Part shown: piece by piece, positions 37,210-51,000 of the stretch
How the letters are laid out: every line of letters starts with the position of its first letter
How positions within the stretch are numbered: the first letter of the stretch is position 1
Assembly: GCA_028622995.1 (NCBI GenBank)
Contig: JAJQJQ010000003.1
Coordinates: 2,728,001 to 2,792,000, forward strand
Length of the DNA stretch: 64,000 nucleotides
Source: Panagrolaimus kolymaensis
Taxonomy: Eukaryota > Nematoda > Chromadorea > Rhabditida > Panagrolaimidae
Reading direction: 5' to 3'
The notes under the pieces: model-generated
Told to the model about the DNA's origin: nothing
Seen by the model: the letters and a program-made list of their open reading frames with translations, nothing else
The model's database searches: none
Translations under genes and position numbers: made by a program

Positions 37210-39397
37210 ATGATATTTTGTGGAAATTATTATTTCATTTTATTTTTTATTCTTGGATGCCATTTAATGGTTATTTATGCTCGCTCCGACCATCCATTGC
37301 ATATGCGGCTTCCGAGGCTTCAGGTATGTGTGTATTTCTTTCTTTAATAATTTTTTTCTTCCCATTTATGAGAAAATCTTACATCATTTTTAATTTCCGT
37401 TTTATTTTAAAAATACTTTTAATTCTTTTCCTATTTTTCAAATTTCATTAAAGTAGCTTTTATTAAAAAAATATTTCTTATAGGCTGAGAACCTTTGGCA
37501 GTTGTTTATTGAGCGAAATGCTGCATTACAATTCGATATTCAACCCGATGAAAATACTGAATCAGTTTTGTTAAGTGTATATCGTCAATTGCCTTTACAA
37601 AAACTTCTGGAAATTAAAGTTTCTACCAAAGAAAATAAGGTATCACATTTCTTTAATTCTTTTTTTTAATCGCCTTGAATTAACGATAAAAAATGAAAGA
37701 AAATGAGAAGCATGTGAAAAAGTTTTTTTTATGGACGAAAACAAAAAAACAAAAAAAATTTAATTTTAGGTTATTTTTACGCATTTAACGCCAGGAAATA
37801 ATCCAAGAACTTTTGTTTTAAATGCTCCATTAAATGATGGAGAATGGCATAAACTTATTATTGTTATAAATGGAGATGAATTACAAGTAACAGAAAATTG
37901 TCATCAGCTACTTAAAAAAGCTGTTTATGATATGGAATTTCCGTAAGGAAGCTTTTATAAAGAAAAAAGTTTTAATACCGGAAGTAAACTTTTTTAAGAT
38001 CTGTAAGCACAAATATTAGAGCTCATCTTGGAGAGGATATAAATGGCAATCATAGATTTGAAGGGAAAATGCGGGAATTTAGCGCAGATTCCGGAAATCC
38101 TATTCAATTAAAATGTCCAAATTTGGAAATTATGATGGATAGCCCTGTTGAAACTATCTTTGATGACACACCTTCAACACCTGAAAAAGAATCTTCTGAT
38201 GGTGATTCAGAAATTGAAAGTCCAAAAGACTTTGCTCAACGACTAGAAAACGAGAAAATTGGTGGTGAAGAGGAAAAAGAGAAAGAAAATTTCAAACGCA
38301 TGGAAGAGCGTGTAACTTATTTGGAAGACCAATTTAGACATTGGAAATCCATTGTTCAGGGACTTGATGGAAGAGTAAAAAAAGTTGAGTTGCATCAACG
38401 TGGATGCCAGGTAAAAAAATCCTTTCATAATTAAGCAGCATTTGTTAAAAGTAAAAAAAATCTCAGGTTGCTGGAAGAATTATTTCATTTGGTGAAAAGC
38501 AACAAGATGTTTTAAATTGCACCGAATGTCAATGTTCAAGCACAGGTGAACTTCATTGTGGACCCATTGGTTGCCCACATTTAAAATGTGCTCATCCTAT
38601 TCAAGTTTATGGTGAATGTTGCCCTGAATGTGGTGCACAGGTTTTTGCTTCTAATTTTATTACCAGTAAATAATAGCAAATTGGTTTTAGTGCTTTTATA
38701 GCGGGAGATATTTTGAACACGGTGAAGAATTTTGGCCAAAATCATGTGTTGGTTGTTCATGTGCAAATGGTAAAATGACCTGCCAATTTAGGTATTTAAA
38801 AAAAAATTCGGAATAAAGAAAATTTTTAAATGTTTTTAGAAAAACTGAAAATTGCGTCCCACTTGATTGCCCTGAACAAGAAACCCCAGCAAATCAATGC
38901 TGTCCCGTTTGTGTAAATGTTGATTATTGTGCAGCTAAACCCAGCCCTTGTGATCCAAATGCAGAATGTCAAAATGGAGCCTTTGGAGCACAATGTAAAT
39001 GCAAAACGGTAACATCTTTTTATTATTATTTTGTTTTCACATCTGTGAAACCGCAATAAAAATGGAATAAATAAAAAAGGCAATATTATTTTTAGGGCTT
39101 TTTTGGTAATGGAACAATTTGTTACGACATCGATGAATGCCTTTGGGATGATTCAGCCCGGCAACAGGTTACTTTTTAAGGAGTTTATTTATTTTTTTTA
39201 AACTCTGCATTTATTTTTATTTTCAGCTGGGTGGCTGCCAAATGGGAACAATGTGCATAAATTTAGCTGGCACATTTAAATGTGATTGTTTGCCCGGATT
39301 GTGAGTTTTATTTAACGTTTGAGTTTATAATAATTATTCTCATTTTTACAGTCAAAGGCTTGATGAACGAAATTGCTTGGATGTAATTCGAATTTAA
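37210..39397 (+). CDS. NELL: NELL-family secreted glycoprotein, short form, 496 aa, ten exons
   Basis: Exons 37210-37323, 37484-37639, 37770-37942, 37999-38410, 38467-38640, 38691-38791, 38840-39008, 39096-39177, 39237-39300 and 39352-39397 sum to 496 codons plus stop. Order of parts: signal peptide (MIFCGNYYFILFFILGC), a thrombospondin-N/laminin-G-like domain (about 40-185, closing with FEGKMREF and KCPNLE as human FKGIIQDG and QCPNLN), an acidic stretch, a coiled coil before HQRGCQVAGRI (human CEKTCQVSGLL), two VWC domains (about 286-400), an EGF domain and one calcium-binding EGF (CYDIDEC...). It ends there, whereas human NELL1/2 (about 810 aa) continue with further EGF and VWC modules. 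NELLs are secreted trimers that signal through Robo3 in mammals. The gene follows robo and TMEM128 on the same strand. Confidence 0.9.
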
Positions 39398-42300
39398 AAA
39401 ACAAAATAAAAAAAAGTTGTGTGGTGTTTTTTTAAAGTACTATATTTGTGAAAAATAAAAAAATAAAAAACTTTAATTTTTTTGTGTCTTGCAAATTTGA
39501 AGCTTCTCTTTTTTCACAAAACTTTTTCCCCAAAAAACAAATTAAATTACATTAAACTTCTTTTTTTTAAGTAACAAAGATAAATTTAAGTAAGTGCCTG
39601 TATTTTACTTACATTTTTTTCTGTTGCTCGCGGACGTGGTGTATTAGTTACTTTTGGGAATTAGAGAAACAACACAAGCACAGGAGAAATAAAAGGAGGT
39701 AGTAGTAAGACAATCCTTCCTTTAGCCCTTCTTCTTCCAATGTTAAAGGAAAAAAGACCAGATGCAGTTGCTTGCTTGCTTTTAGAAAAGTGAGCTTTAC
39801 TTTCTTTTCCTGCAGGAATAGGAAATAAAAACTTTCAACCTTTGTTTAAAATTCAGGTTGGTCCGGTCCATCCACATTCACATCATCGTCAGCGTTTTGA
39901 ATGTGTGCGGCATTTTTTTTTTCCATTCAAAAATGCGGTCAAATGGACAACAACAGCAGCCACCTCTCCCTTAAAGCATTATAATATTTCGATGTAATGC
40001 TGTTGTGCAGGTATCATCATCATCATCAATGGTGAGAGAGGAGAGGAAAATTTGTTGCAACTTGTTTAATGCATTTTTTTTTAAAAATTCAATCAAACAA
40101 AAAAATATTATTCGTCAGAAAAACATTTGATTTTAGCTTTTTTTTGTTTCATCGTTTTGGAAATTTATTTAATAAATAAATATTCATAAAAAAACGTTTT
40201 CAATCGGTTTAAAAGGGTTTTATTATGTACTTTTTTTGCCTTTGGCTTTCTTTTTTTTTGTTGCAACAACTCTTTTTTATTTAACGGCATGTGATTTTTT
40301 CCCCGAAAACATTTATGTTTCCTTTTTTTCCATCGTCATTTTTTAAACCCAACAAAAAATTATCATTTTTATATGTTTTTTAATAATTCATTTTCCACTA
40401 TTTTTTTATTATTAAATTTATTATATTTATGGTAACATCCTAAAAACTACAATGCCTTTTTTCGTGATGTCTTTTTTTCCTTCTTTCTTTGGATGTTTTT
40501 GGCGTCACAAAAGCAACAACGACAATGCCTTCCCAATACTTAAGGACGACTTTGAGAAGAAAAAGCTAAACATTAAAAATTAACTAACTTAGAGACAACA
40601 ACAAAAAATTGACTGACTTCTTGTCATCGAATAACTAAAATCGTTGAAGGTTTAAAAACAAAGAGAAAAAATACAATGCATAACCAACCTATAGTTAACA
40701 TTTATTTAAAAAGGTCTACTGTTTTCTTGGCATTTGTTTCTTTTGGTTGTTTTTTTTTTCGGTTTCTTTTCTTTTTGAGATAGCAACAACAATAAAATAA
40801 AGGCAATATTTCTTATTATATTTTTATTTTTTTTTAGAAATATTAAAGAAAGATTTTTCATTTAAAACCTTGCATTCTTGGATAAAAAAGCTGTTATTTT
40901 GACTGCTAGAAGCTTGTTATATGCTTTTTAATTTTAACCCTTCAAATAAAAACCGAAAAAAACCTTACATTTTTTTATTAAACGTAAAACCTCCAAAAAA
41001 GCTGCAATTTTATTCTTACCATTTTTTTCTATTAAATCTTACTTATTGTTTTCATTGAATAGCTAGCTTCCATCTGTGAAAGACAACAAAAAAATAAGAA
41101 AGAAAAATAGAAAAGAGACAGGCTTCGATCTTTCTTTTGTTATGCCGAACAAATCTTTTTTTTCTACCAAAAAAATAAAAATAAATAGCGCGGTGGGTGT
41201 TCTTCTTTTCTTATTTTTTTATTATGGCACGTTCATTTATTTGCTTCCGGCAATATTCGCGCAATTTTTTTTAAAGCAAGAATGAAAAGACAAAAAAATG
41301 GACGACGAAAACGGAGATTAAAAAAGAACCACTGGCTTTTCTTTTTACATCTATTTTTTTTTTGTTGCCACATCATCGTTGATCCAACTTAACTAAATAT
41401 ATAATATATTTTTGGGAGAATAAAAAAACCAAAGCACGGTTAATAACTGAACTGACTGCTGCTATTGATGATGATGACGCGGGGGATGTCTTCTTCACCT
41501 CTGTGGTGGTATGTTTATTGCATACACGCGAAAATGTTTGCGCAAAGCCAAACCACCACGGCTTGTGAAAAAAAAAAATGAACGGAGAAAAGGAGAAAAA
41601 GATTTTAAAGCTAGAAAAGTAAAAAATAGATAAATTTACGAACTTCTTTTTTTTGTTGCTTGAAATATTTTTCTAATTTAATACTATTATGTATATTTAC
41701 CATTAATACGTGTTATTCATGCATTTTTGTTTAAGAAAAACGGATTTTGGTTGATTATGAATAAGGCGAGTTAAAAGCTTTTCTTTTAAGACTTTTACTT
41801 AAAAAAACCACTTTGCACCAAAATTTTGATGTCCATTATTTTTTACGGCTATCCATGTCTAGAATTTACTTGACTGAAAAAAAACCCTCGAATGCTCTTC
41901 ACTTTTTCCTATTTTTCCAATTTCAAATAATTGATGACATTTCTATTAACTTCACTCTCAGCGCAGACTTTTCGCTACACAGCTTTTTTACTTTTTATTT
42001 TTTTATTTCTATTTCTCATTCCAGCCAGCCGTGATGAATAACTTCTCCCACCTGATCAACCCAACCCGATTGCTGCTTGCGCGCCGCACTCAAAACTTCC
42101 TCTATTTTTCTTCTTCTTGTTTTCTTTTGTTTGTTTCTATTTTTTTTTATTCTTCAGTATCACCTTCCTTCCTTGCTGGCTTCCGCTTAAATGCATTTTT
42201 ATTAAATTATTTGATATGATGTAACACGTTTTTTAAATTTATTTTTCTTGTGGTTCAAAACAATTTTTTCTTTCGAGCATCGTTCCTTTTTCTCCTTTAC

Positions 42301-45300
42301 GAACACATTTTTATTTATTTTCCCAAAACAATCTTATTTTTTTTTCTATGTCGATCGAGTGTGTTACAGTTGTTTTTTTTTTTTTCATTCCAAATGAAGA
42401 AGAAAAAACATTGAAAAAAGCTTTTATGTCTGTGCAAAAAAAAAAATAACTAAAACATTCTTCGCCCTTTATTTGGATGGTTTTTATAAATGCCAAATGA
42501 ATGGAAATAACGGTGCCTGCCAGATACTGTGGCTTGTGAAGTTACTCTTTCTATTTACTTTTTTTTCTTTCTTATTTATTTGATCGAACATGCCTCTATT
42601 TTTTTTAAACTATTTTTTTTATAGTGCGAAGAAAACAGTTATTTTGTTGGCTCATTTGCTCGATTGACTTAATTTTTTTTATGACCGATGGCTGCGGGAG
42701 AGAAAAAGAGAGAGGAAATTTGTTGTTTTATAAAAAAAATATCGCAAGACAGGTGAACGGCGGCGCCCGCGTCAATCCTCCTCCTTCTTTTTTAAGTCTC
42801 GAATTCCTTTGGATATTTACACCCTAAAAACCTTTAAAAAAACAGTTCGACTCTTTTTTTATTTATTTAATTATATGTTTTTTTTCTTATTGCAATTTTA
42901 GCACATTTTATTTATTTTTTTGATGGATGGATTTATTGAAATCCATTCTCATCCATTAAAAGCTGCGATATAACTATTCCATTAAGACGTTTCTAAGAAA
43001 AACTTTACGAAAGAGAAAAAAAGAATATAAATCTCTTTTCTTTAATTTTTTTACGCAACCTTGTTAGCAGCGGCAGCGGCGATGGCCAAAAACAAGTTTT
43101 TTATTAATTTTTTCTTCTATTATTTTTTTTAATTAGCAAATTTTAAATGCTTATTTTTCACCATCACCTTCATCATAAGCCTGATTTTTTATTTTATTTA
43201 TTACTTTTTACTTTTTTGCATCATCACACTTTTTTTTATCTCTTATTGCCTAAGTTTATTTATATTTTTATATAAATCGATCAAAGATGTTTTGCTTCAT
43301 TTTTCTTTTTTACCAATCATTTGACAACTTTCTTTTCGATTCTTTTTATTTTATTGATCAATCAGTGATGTCGTCTCTCCCACCAACAACAAAAACAATA
43401 TCGCATTTATTTTATTTTCTTTTTTCTTTGAACCTGTTCCCATATCAGCAATTATCGGACGTCGTTGGGTTAATTTTTATTGTGGTTTGCCTTTTCTTTT
43501 TATTTTGTTGTTTTAATATCGGTGAATTTTTTTGTTTTGAAATGCTTTTATTATAAACTCATTACTGCCAATAATAATTTTTTTTAACTTACTTACTTTT
43601 TGGATCAAACAAAAAATCCGGTATGTCTCTATTTTTTCTTTCCTTTTCTCTTCGCTATTTTAAACTTGATGCATCTTCGGCTGTAATTATAAAGCGTCGT
43701 CGGGCAATATGAAGAAGAAAAAAACTTTTAAAACTAAAAATGAAATGAAATGGATAAGGGCTACGCTCTCTCCAGCTGGCTTTGCTTTTAAAAATAAAAA
43801 AATTTGACCACATCCTTATTTTATGATGGGTTTTTTACAATTATTTTAATGCTGGAACCGATAAAATCATTTTCTCATTATAGGTAGACATTTTTTATTC
43901 TCCTTGCTTGTCTTTTTTGTGCTTCGTCTGAGACAGTACCACAATTTTAAAAGAAGAAAAAAATGTCAAACTGACATTTTTAAAACTTTTGCACTCTTTT
44001 TTCTTTTTCCATTTTTCTTTTCTTTTTTGTATTTTATTTTTATTTTTTTCTCGAGTTATTCATTTTTTTTAAAATCTACCTTTTATAATTTTTTTCTCTG
44101 TTGTTTAATGCATTTAATATTATTCGTTTTTCTTTCTATCCCAAAGTATTCGACAAAAAAAAAGTATGAAACAGTTAGTTTTAAAGTGATGCGAAAATGA
44201 AAACGATCGCTTTTTTGTTGATGATGACTGTTATTTGGTTGACGATGCACGTAATTGTCGTGTGTGTACATAACAGAAGTCAAAAATCTCCCCAGGCCTT
44301 AAAGGATCAATTCATTTGGGTTTGCGTAACTTAAGTAACTAAAGTATAAAGCAATGCTGCGTGCAAACCTTTTTCTTTTTTTCAAATCGCAATATTTACT
44401 TTAAAATGAAGTGCCAGTATTATTTTTTTTGATAAATAAAAATAAAGTTTATAAAAAAAAATATTGCTCAGTCATTAAAGAAAAGAAAAAATGCGTATAA
44501 CTTCTTTCGTTTATTTGTATGTATGCTAAAAAATAATCCTAAGTGTGGGTGTTTTTTATAACTTAAAACTTTTTTCTAAGAAAAGTTTCTTCCAACTTCA
44601 TCCAATAAATTTAATGACCACTTTCAATAATAAAGCGTTCCTTTTTTTCTTTTCCTCCTGTCGGGCAAAAACATTAGCGCGCAAAAGCAGCTTCTTTTAC
44701 CACCTAAAAAAAGAAGAAAAGAATGACAACCTGTCAGTCAGTTGTTGTTTTTGTTGGTTGTTTGCGTTCCTTTTTTTTTACTTTATCCACTGCACGCTTT
44801 TCCTGCCTCAGAGAAGAGTGTTTAGCATAAAAATGCGAAATAAAATAAAAATTTTACAATGTAATGGGTTGATCAATTTCGATTCAATCCATTTTTCCTT
44901 TTTGTTAAAATTCGTTCATTGCATTTAACAAATTAATGCATATTAAGGTCGTGTTTCTATTAGCAACATGGTACACGAAAAAAGGTCAAATTAGTATTTT
45001 CAAAAATGTTTGAAAAAAAAATTCAAACGTTAATGGCATTAAAAAATTAAAATAACACTGTTTTTTCTTTGCAATTTTGTTTCATTTAACTTTTTGAGCA
45101 GCAAAAAAGGGTGTTATAAAGGTCAAACAAATCAAAAATGTCTAATTCTATCGATTGATTGTTATTTCTTTTCTTTTGCGAGACAGACTTATCAGTCAAT
45201 GAATAAACATTACACTCACCATTTTCTTGCGGGTTTTTATGAAGAAAAAAGAAAATGCAAAATGCCAAATTATTAACAAAAAAATCATTTTTAGGGTGTG

Positions 45301-45438
45301 TATTTGCTTGGCTTCATCACTCACCATTTTCCAAGAAAAATAACTTCCATATATTTTGCCATTCTCTTCTTTTTCCTCCATTGTCTATTCCACAATATGG
45401 TGTGGTGTCGACAATTCCATGATTCAGCTTAAATTGAC
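39398..45438. other. 6-kb gene-free tract between NELL and FAM20
   Basis: Poly-T and pyrimidine-rich on the plus strand, like the tract before robo. AATAAA signals for NELL occur just after the stop (about 39400-39470). No exon, RNA gene or repeat family is recognisable; open frames are low-complexity. It presumably contains the FAM20 promoter and distal regulatory sequence. Confidence 0.4.
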
Positions 45439-47409
45439 ATGAACGCTTTGCGATTTTATACGAAACGCATATTTTTAGTGGTATGCACAATATTTTTTGG
45501 ATTTTTAATTTTAATTGCATCCCGATCGTCTTCGCTTGAACATGAAAGTAATAGAGGTTTGCTAACTCTAAAAAAAATGCTTTTAAAATAGAGTTTTTAA
45601 GGATTCGTTGGAAGAGGGGATCGAATTGTATTTAACAAACCTCAACCATTTCCACAAATTATTAGACCCGGTGAACAACTTCCATTTCAACCACAGCCTG
45701 CGCCAAAACTTAATTCCCCCAAAATTAGCTATCAATCTTTAGGTAAATTTTAAAGTTGTTGTAAAAATTCTAAAATTTTTATTTTAGGTATCAGACGTCA
45801 ATTAAATCAAGAAATGTATGATAGAATAAAATGGCACATTCGAGAAATAAATTTAAGTGACGAAGCTAAAAATGAATGCAAACTTAATGAAACTTTACAA
45901 AAATATTGGCAAAGATCTGAAGGGTTTGCTTTTTATTTTTAAATCCGATCTTTAAACCTACTCTCACTTTTTTTATAGGCGTATTGTACCTATTCGAGAT
46001 ACATGGGAGAAATTTTATTCTGAAATTGGCACATGTGATTTATACAGAGATGATGAAGTGATAGATAATTTATTACATGATTTAAGTACAATGCCAATTA
46101 AAAATGTTCATATTATGGAAGGCGGGACTCAAGTTAAATTAGTATTTACTTTTGAAAATGATAAACAAGCAGTATTTAAACCTATGCGTTATGGTCGCGA
46201 TTATGAAACAGATCCAAATCATTTTTATTTTGGAGATTTTGAACGACATAATGCTGAAATTGCCACATTCCATTTAGATAAGTAAGGAATTATTTTTTAG
46301 TTGATAGTTTAAGTTTATGAAAAAATAATTTATAGGATTCTCGGATTTCGACGAGCTGTGCCAACAGTTGGACGGGTTGTAAATATAACTAAGGAACTTA
46401 AAGATAAAGCTGAACGTAAATTAAAGAAAACTTTCTTTGTATCACCAGGTTTGTAAACATTTAAATTTTAGCAAATATTCAATCAAATATTTTTTTAGCT
46501 AAAAATCAATGTTTTGTTGGTAAATGCGATTATTATTGCGATACCACTCATGCAATATGTGGTGCTCCAGATTTAAAGGAAGGTTCAGTGCAAGTATTTT
46601 TACCTGATGATACTTCAGTGCCTAGAAAACATAATAAATCGCCATATCGAAGGTTGGCATTGGAAAATAAATTTAACCTTTTTACAAAAATATTATTTTA
46701 GAACTTATTCAAAAAAGACTCAATTAGCAATATGGCAACAAGATATGAGATTTTGTCAATGGAAGGTTAAAAATCAAAAGCAATATGCTCATGGAAGAAG
46801 GTTGTTGGATTTGATAGATTTGCACGTTATGGATTATCTTATTGGAAATCAAGATCGACATCATTATGAATCCTTTGCGGTTTTTGATAAAATTCCATCA
46901 TATGCCATTCATCTCGATAATGGACGTTCTTTTGGAAAAACAGAATTTGATGATGATGACATTTTATTGCCTCTCAGGCAATGTTGTGTTATTAGACCAT
47001 CAACCTTGAATACTTTGATTAAGTTTTATGGTGGTCCAAAAGGTCTTACAGAAGCCCTTCATGAGTATGTTTTGTCCCATCCGAGAATAATAATAATTTA
47101 TGACATAATTTTAGATCTCTCTCAAAAGATCCCGTTGCACCTGTGTTAGCTTTTAAACATTATCCTGCTTTGGAAAGAAGGCTTCATAAAATTATGAAAT
47201 ATATTCTCGAGTGCCTTGATAGTCAAAGAGATGGCCCATCAAAGATGATCATGACCGAATATCACAATCGACGAATTCCTGAAACCGCCGATGCCGATAA
47301 TGATGAGGAAGATGATAAAAAAGAGGATGATACTTTAGCACAACAACCTCCAGCCCAACAACCCGAACCTCCTCAAGCTCCTGAACCCATTGTACAACAA
47401 AGAGTGTAA
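45439..47409 (+). CDS. FAM20: FAM20-family Golgi secretory-pathway kinase, 540 aa, eight exons
   Basis: Exons 45439-45556, 45602-45742, 45788-45923, 45979-46281, 46336-46448, 46499-46652, 46702-47064 and 47115-47409 give 540 residues. A type II signal anchor ([16 protein letters not shown], about 12-27) places the catalytic part in the Golgi lumen. The kinase core has [31 protein letters not shown] (Glu/Asp metal and structural residues), FVGKCDYYC, the catalytic QDRHHYESF near residue 373 and the metal-binding HLDNGRSFG near 391, followed by the FAM20 QCCVIR motif. Closest wording is to FAM20C, which phosphorylates secreted proteins on S-x-E; FAM20B (a xylose kinase) and nematode FAMK-1 are alternatives. 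The C-terminal tail is acidic, then Gln/Pro-rich, unlike human FAM20C. Catalytic residues look intact, so it should be active. Confidence 0.93.
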
Positions 47410-48053
47410 CTCTGCCATTCAAATATCTTCTTTCTTTTTTTTCTTAAAAATTGCTCATACACTGGTGTCTATCTTTTTTTTTCTCCTTCTTCTGTGCCTT
47501 CAAAATATTCTTTCCTTTTTCTTCAAACAAAAAAGGGTTTTTACGCGTGCTTTTTTTTTACAAAAAATACTACGGTGTTTTTTCTAAAATTTTTTCAACA
47601 CCCAGCTGTTTTTTTTTTTGTTGCCTTCTTATTTTTTTCATGTTCGATTATTTTTTTTAGTCGACAATTGCTTAGTCATTATTTTTTTCCTACTACGGAT
47701 CAAAAAAGGATTTCGATCCTTTTCAGGGGAATGCCGGTGCATTCACTTTTTTGTTTAAAAAGTGTTTAAAAAGTTTTATTAAAGTTTTATAAAAAAATAA
47801 ATTGAAAATAAATGCATCTTTTTTAATTACAACAAAAATTATTACACCTAATGAAAGAGATAAACATAAAAAAAATGGCACCGATTTGAAACGAATAAAA
47901 AAAATATATATAAAAGCTTGTTATGGCTGCTATTAATATAGTAAGTAAAGAAAAAATGAATGTCCTTTTAAAAAAAATTGTAGGTATTAAAACCAATGAG
48001 CAAGAAATAAAACGGCAGTTTTTTAAAATAAACAAATAAAAAAATAATATTTT
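47410..48053. other. Convergent 3' region of FAM20 and the SMP-C2-C1 gene
   Basis: T-rich, with AATAAA sequences near 47800 serving FAM20. An open minus-strand frame at 47823-48035 is hydrophobic but follows the stop of the neighbouring minus-strand gene, and is most likely untranslated sequence. Confidence 0.4.
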
Positions 48054-51000
48054 TTATAAATTTTCAGCTGAAATATATTCACCAAGTTGACTGTGCCTTA
48101 AATAATGAGCCCAATCGATGTCTTTTGCTCTAAAAATATTTATAAAATTAAAAAAATTAAATAAAATAAATATTCAGCTGTTTTCTAAAAATTATAATTT
48201 AGATGTAAACATAAAACTTACGATGCTAATTGCATAGAATTTTTATTAATACATGGAGCTTGAATATGTGTATGGCAGCCTTTATGACAAACCATTCGAC
48301 AGGCTATAAAAAGTTCAAAGTTGTATTATAACTTTTATTTTTTTTAAATTTTAGTTTTTTGGGTTAAAAATTTGCATGTTTTTCTTTTTTTTTAAATATT
48401 CAGAAATTGTCAACGGAATAATTTTAATATAAATGTTACTTACCTCGACATTGATAAGCTTGTTTATTGAATCCACTAGCAATTTTTCCATTACATGCAT
48501 TGCAACTTATTCCACTAAAAAAATTTTTACGTAATTTTTTTTTGTTGCAACAAAATATTTAGAAAACCCCCACCATGAACTCTTTACAGCAACGAAAGTA
48601 TGATTTTGACATAAATGTAGTTTTTTGCCCTTTTTTAATATACTCGCTGCTGCTGGTTCACGTGCAATGGTTGGTGGTATAAGAATGTACCTATAAAAAA
48701 ATATAGTTAATAAGCTTATATTATACTTTTGTGAAATTCTAAAGAGACCAACTTTGTTTCTCCAGCTCTTTGTAGTTCCAATACAAGGGTACATTTTCTT
48801 TCTTCATCTCCACTGAATCGTGCTGAAATCATTGAAGTCATTATATTTTCGTATTATTTTTTTATAAATCTTTTATAGTTATTAGTAGTTACCATGATCA
48901 TCATATTCTCGTCCAGCACCATATGGGCCTTGAGATTGATCTCGTGAAGGTGGATAAGATTCAGTTTCTTGTAAAGTTGGAGATGTTGCAGGATCTGCAC
49001 TTTTTGAGCGACCATATTGGCTTCGTTTTTTTGTTAATCTATCTTTTAAATCCCCAAAGAATGAACGTTCACGCTTTCGCTTTTCACTGCCACTTCGTCG
49101 ATCTGCTAATGGTCGATTCATATATGGTGGCATTTCATTGTGATCATATGTGAATGTTTGAGATTTTGATTCGGGAGTATTTAATAATGGCTCCTTTGTT
49201 AAAGGAGTTCCAGGTTGTTGCTGTTGTTGTTGTTGTAAATGATGTTGCATATGTTGTTGATGCTGTTGTTGTTGATTTTGAGATTGTTGTTGTTGATTCA
49301 CTCGATGAACAATTGTTGATTGAGAATATTCTTCACTTGGCTGTCTTCTTTCAAGCGGTTCAATGGAATCACGATGATCAAAATATGAATCATAAATTGA
49401 TGATGAATTTGGATTTGGACTATCTTCTGGTCTTTGAACTCCTTTTACCGTAACAGTCGTGGTTTTAGTTGGAATTGGTTCCAAATGATTAACATTTTTA
49501 TTGGATCCCATTGAATCACCTATGGATCGAATTGAATGCTTTGTAGTTTCACTTAAGCTGTCTCCATTTCGATTAATAAACTTTATTTGATTTGTATGAC
49601 TTCCAATAAGATGAACATTAGGATCATATGAAAATGTAAACTAAAACACTATTTATTTATGCCCACTTTGCTCTACTTTTAAAATGAAGAGACATACCTG
49701 AACTAAAAGGGTTCCATTGACTTTATCACTATGATATGGACGTCCCTGAAGCTTAAGATGTTGTACGGGATTATTTGTTTTGATCAATTCATTTATTCCA
49801 ACAATTGCAAGGCCTAAGAAAGTATTATCCTCTCCTGCAGCACTCACTCCACCCGCTAAATTGGGATTATAAATTTCAAAAAGGATTTCATCGCTTCCTT
49901 GAGACAAATCACTAAAAAGGAAACCATTTTTAACATCTTTCCTTTCATTTTTTAATTTGTTTAATGCAAAAAAAATATTAAAGAATGCTTACAAATCAAA
50001 CCCCTCATTCCAATTTGGGCTGCTACTTTGACCATAACTTGTAATATATTTCCGTTGTGGCTCATCCATTTCAATAACAACAAATGGCTGTTGTTGTTGG
50101 TTATTGTTACCACCTAAATATTTTTTGTAGGTTAGTGAGAGATCATATTTCAAAAAAATAAGTGGTTAAGAGTGAGAAGAAAAAGGAGGATTAACTACAT
50201 ACTGTCATTATTTATATTAAGATCATAAGCTCTGATGACGCTAACATGAAGTTTATTAAGAGGAGGAGGCGAAGAAAGGGAAGAAGAATTTTGTTCAACT
50301 GCATTATCCTAGAAATATTTCGTTTTTACTATAAAAATATAAATAATAAATATAAAAAATTTGGAAATAACCGTTGTTCGATAAAACCGCTTAACAATAT
50401 CATTTACATCCGCCACTCCATTTGTGGAAGAAAAATCGTAGTTATTTCTTTCATTATTAGAAATCAAAGATTCCAGCTTTAAATTTACTATGGATGCTCC
50501 AATGGCTTTAGTAATAATGTCATGAATTTCAACAGCTTCCGATCCGGTCACCTACAAATTTTGAGAAAGCGAAAGATAAAAGGGTTTCATAAACTACATT
50601 TATCCGAAGAAGAAAAAAATATATAAAAGCATACCCGGCCTTCTTCAACATCATATAATAATATTTCACTTGTTGGAACTTCAGAGAAACAAATAATTAA
50701 ATGTGTATGACCTGCGATTGAAGCAATTCGAAGGTCAACCTATAAGATTTTTTTTGACTTTTGTTTGTTTATGGAAAATTCTTTTGTGTTGTTTCATTCT
50801 TTTTTTTGATTGATAAGAGTGAGACAACACTTACGTTTGCATTGATATTAGTCAACAAAACTTCATAGTTGTTTACAACAAATCTATCATTCTTTCGTTT
50901 GGATGTAAGTAATTTAATCGTGGCGCGTTTAACGAAAATATGAGCTCGACCTGACTGAAACCATTTATTTTAAAGTTAAAGTTAAAATAATAATGAAAGT

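Noticed and set aside
47823..48035. 70-aa hydrophobic minus-strand frame next to the SMP-C2-C1 stop
   Set aside because: Lies directly in the probable 3' untranslated region of that gene and has no independent support.
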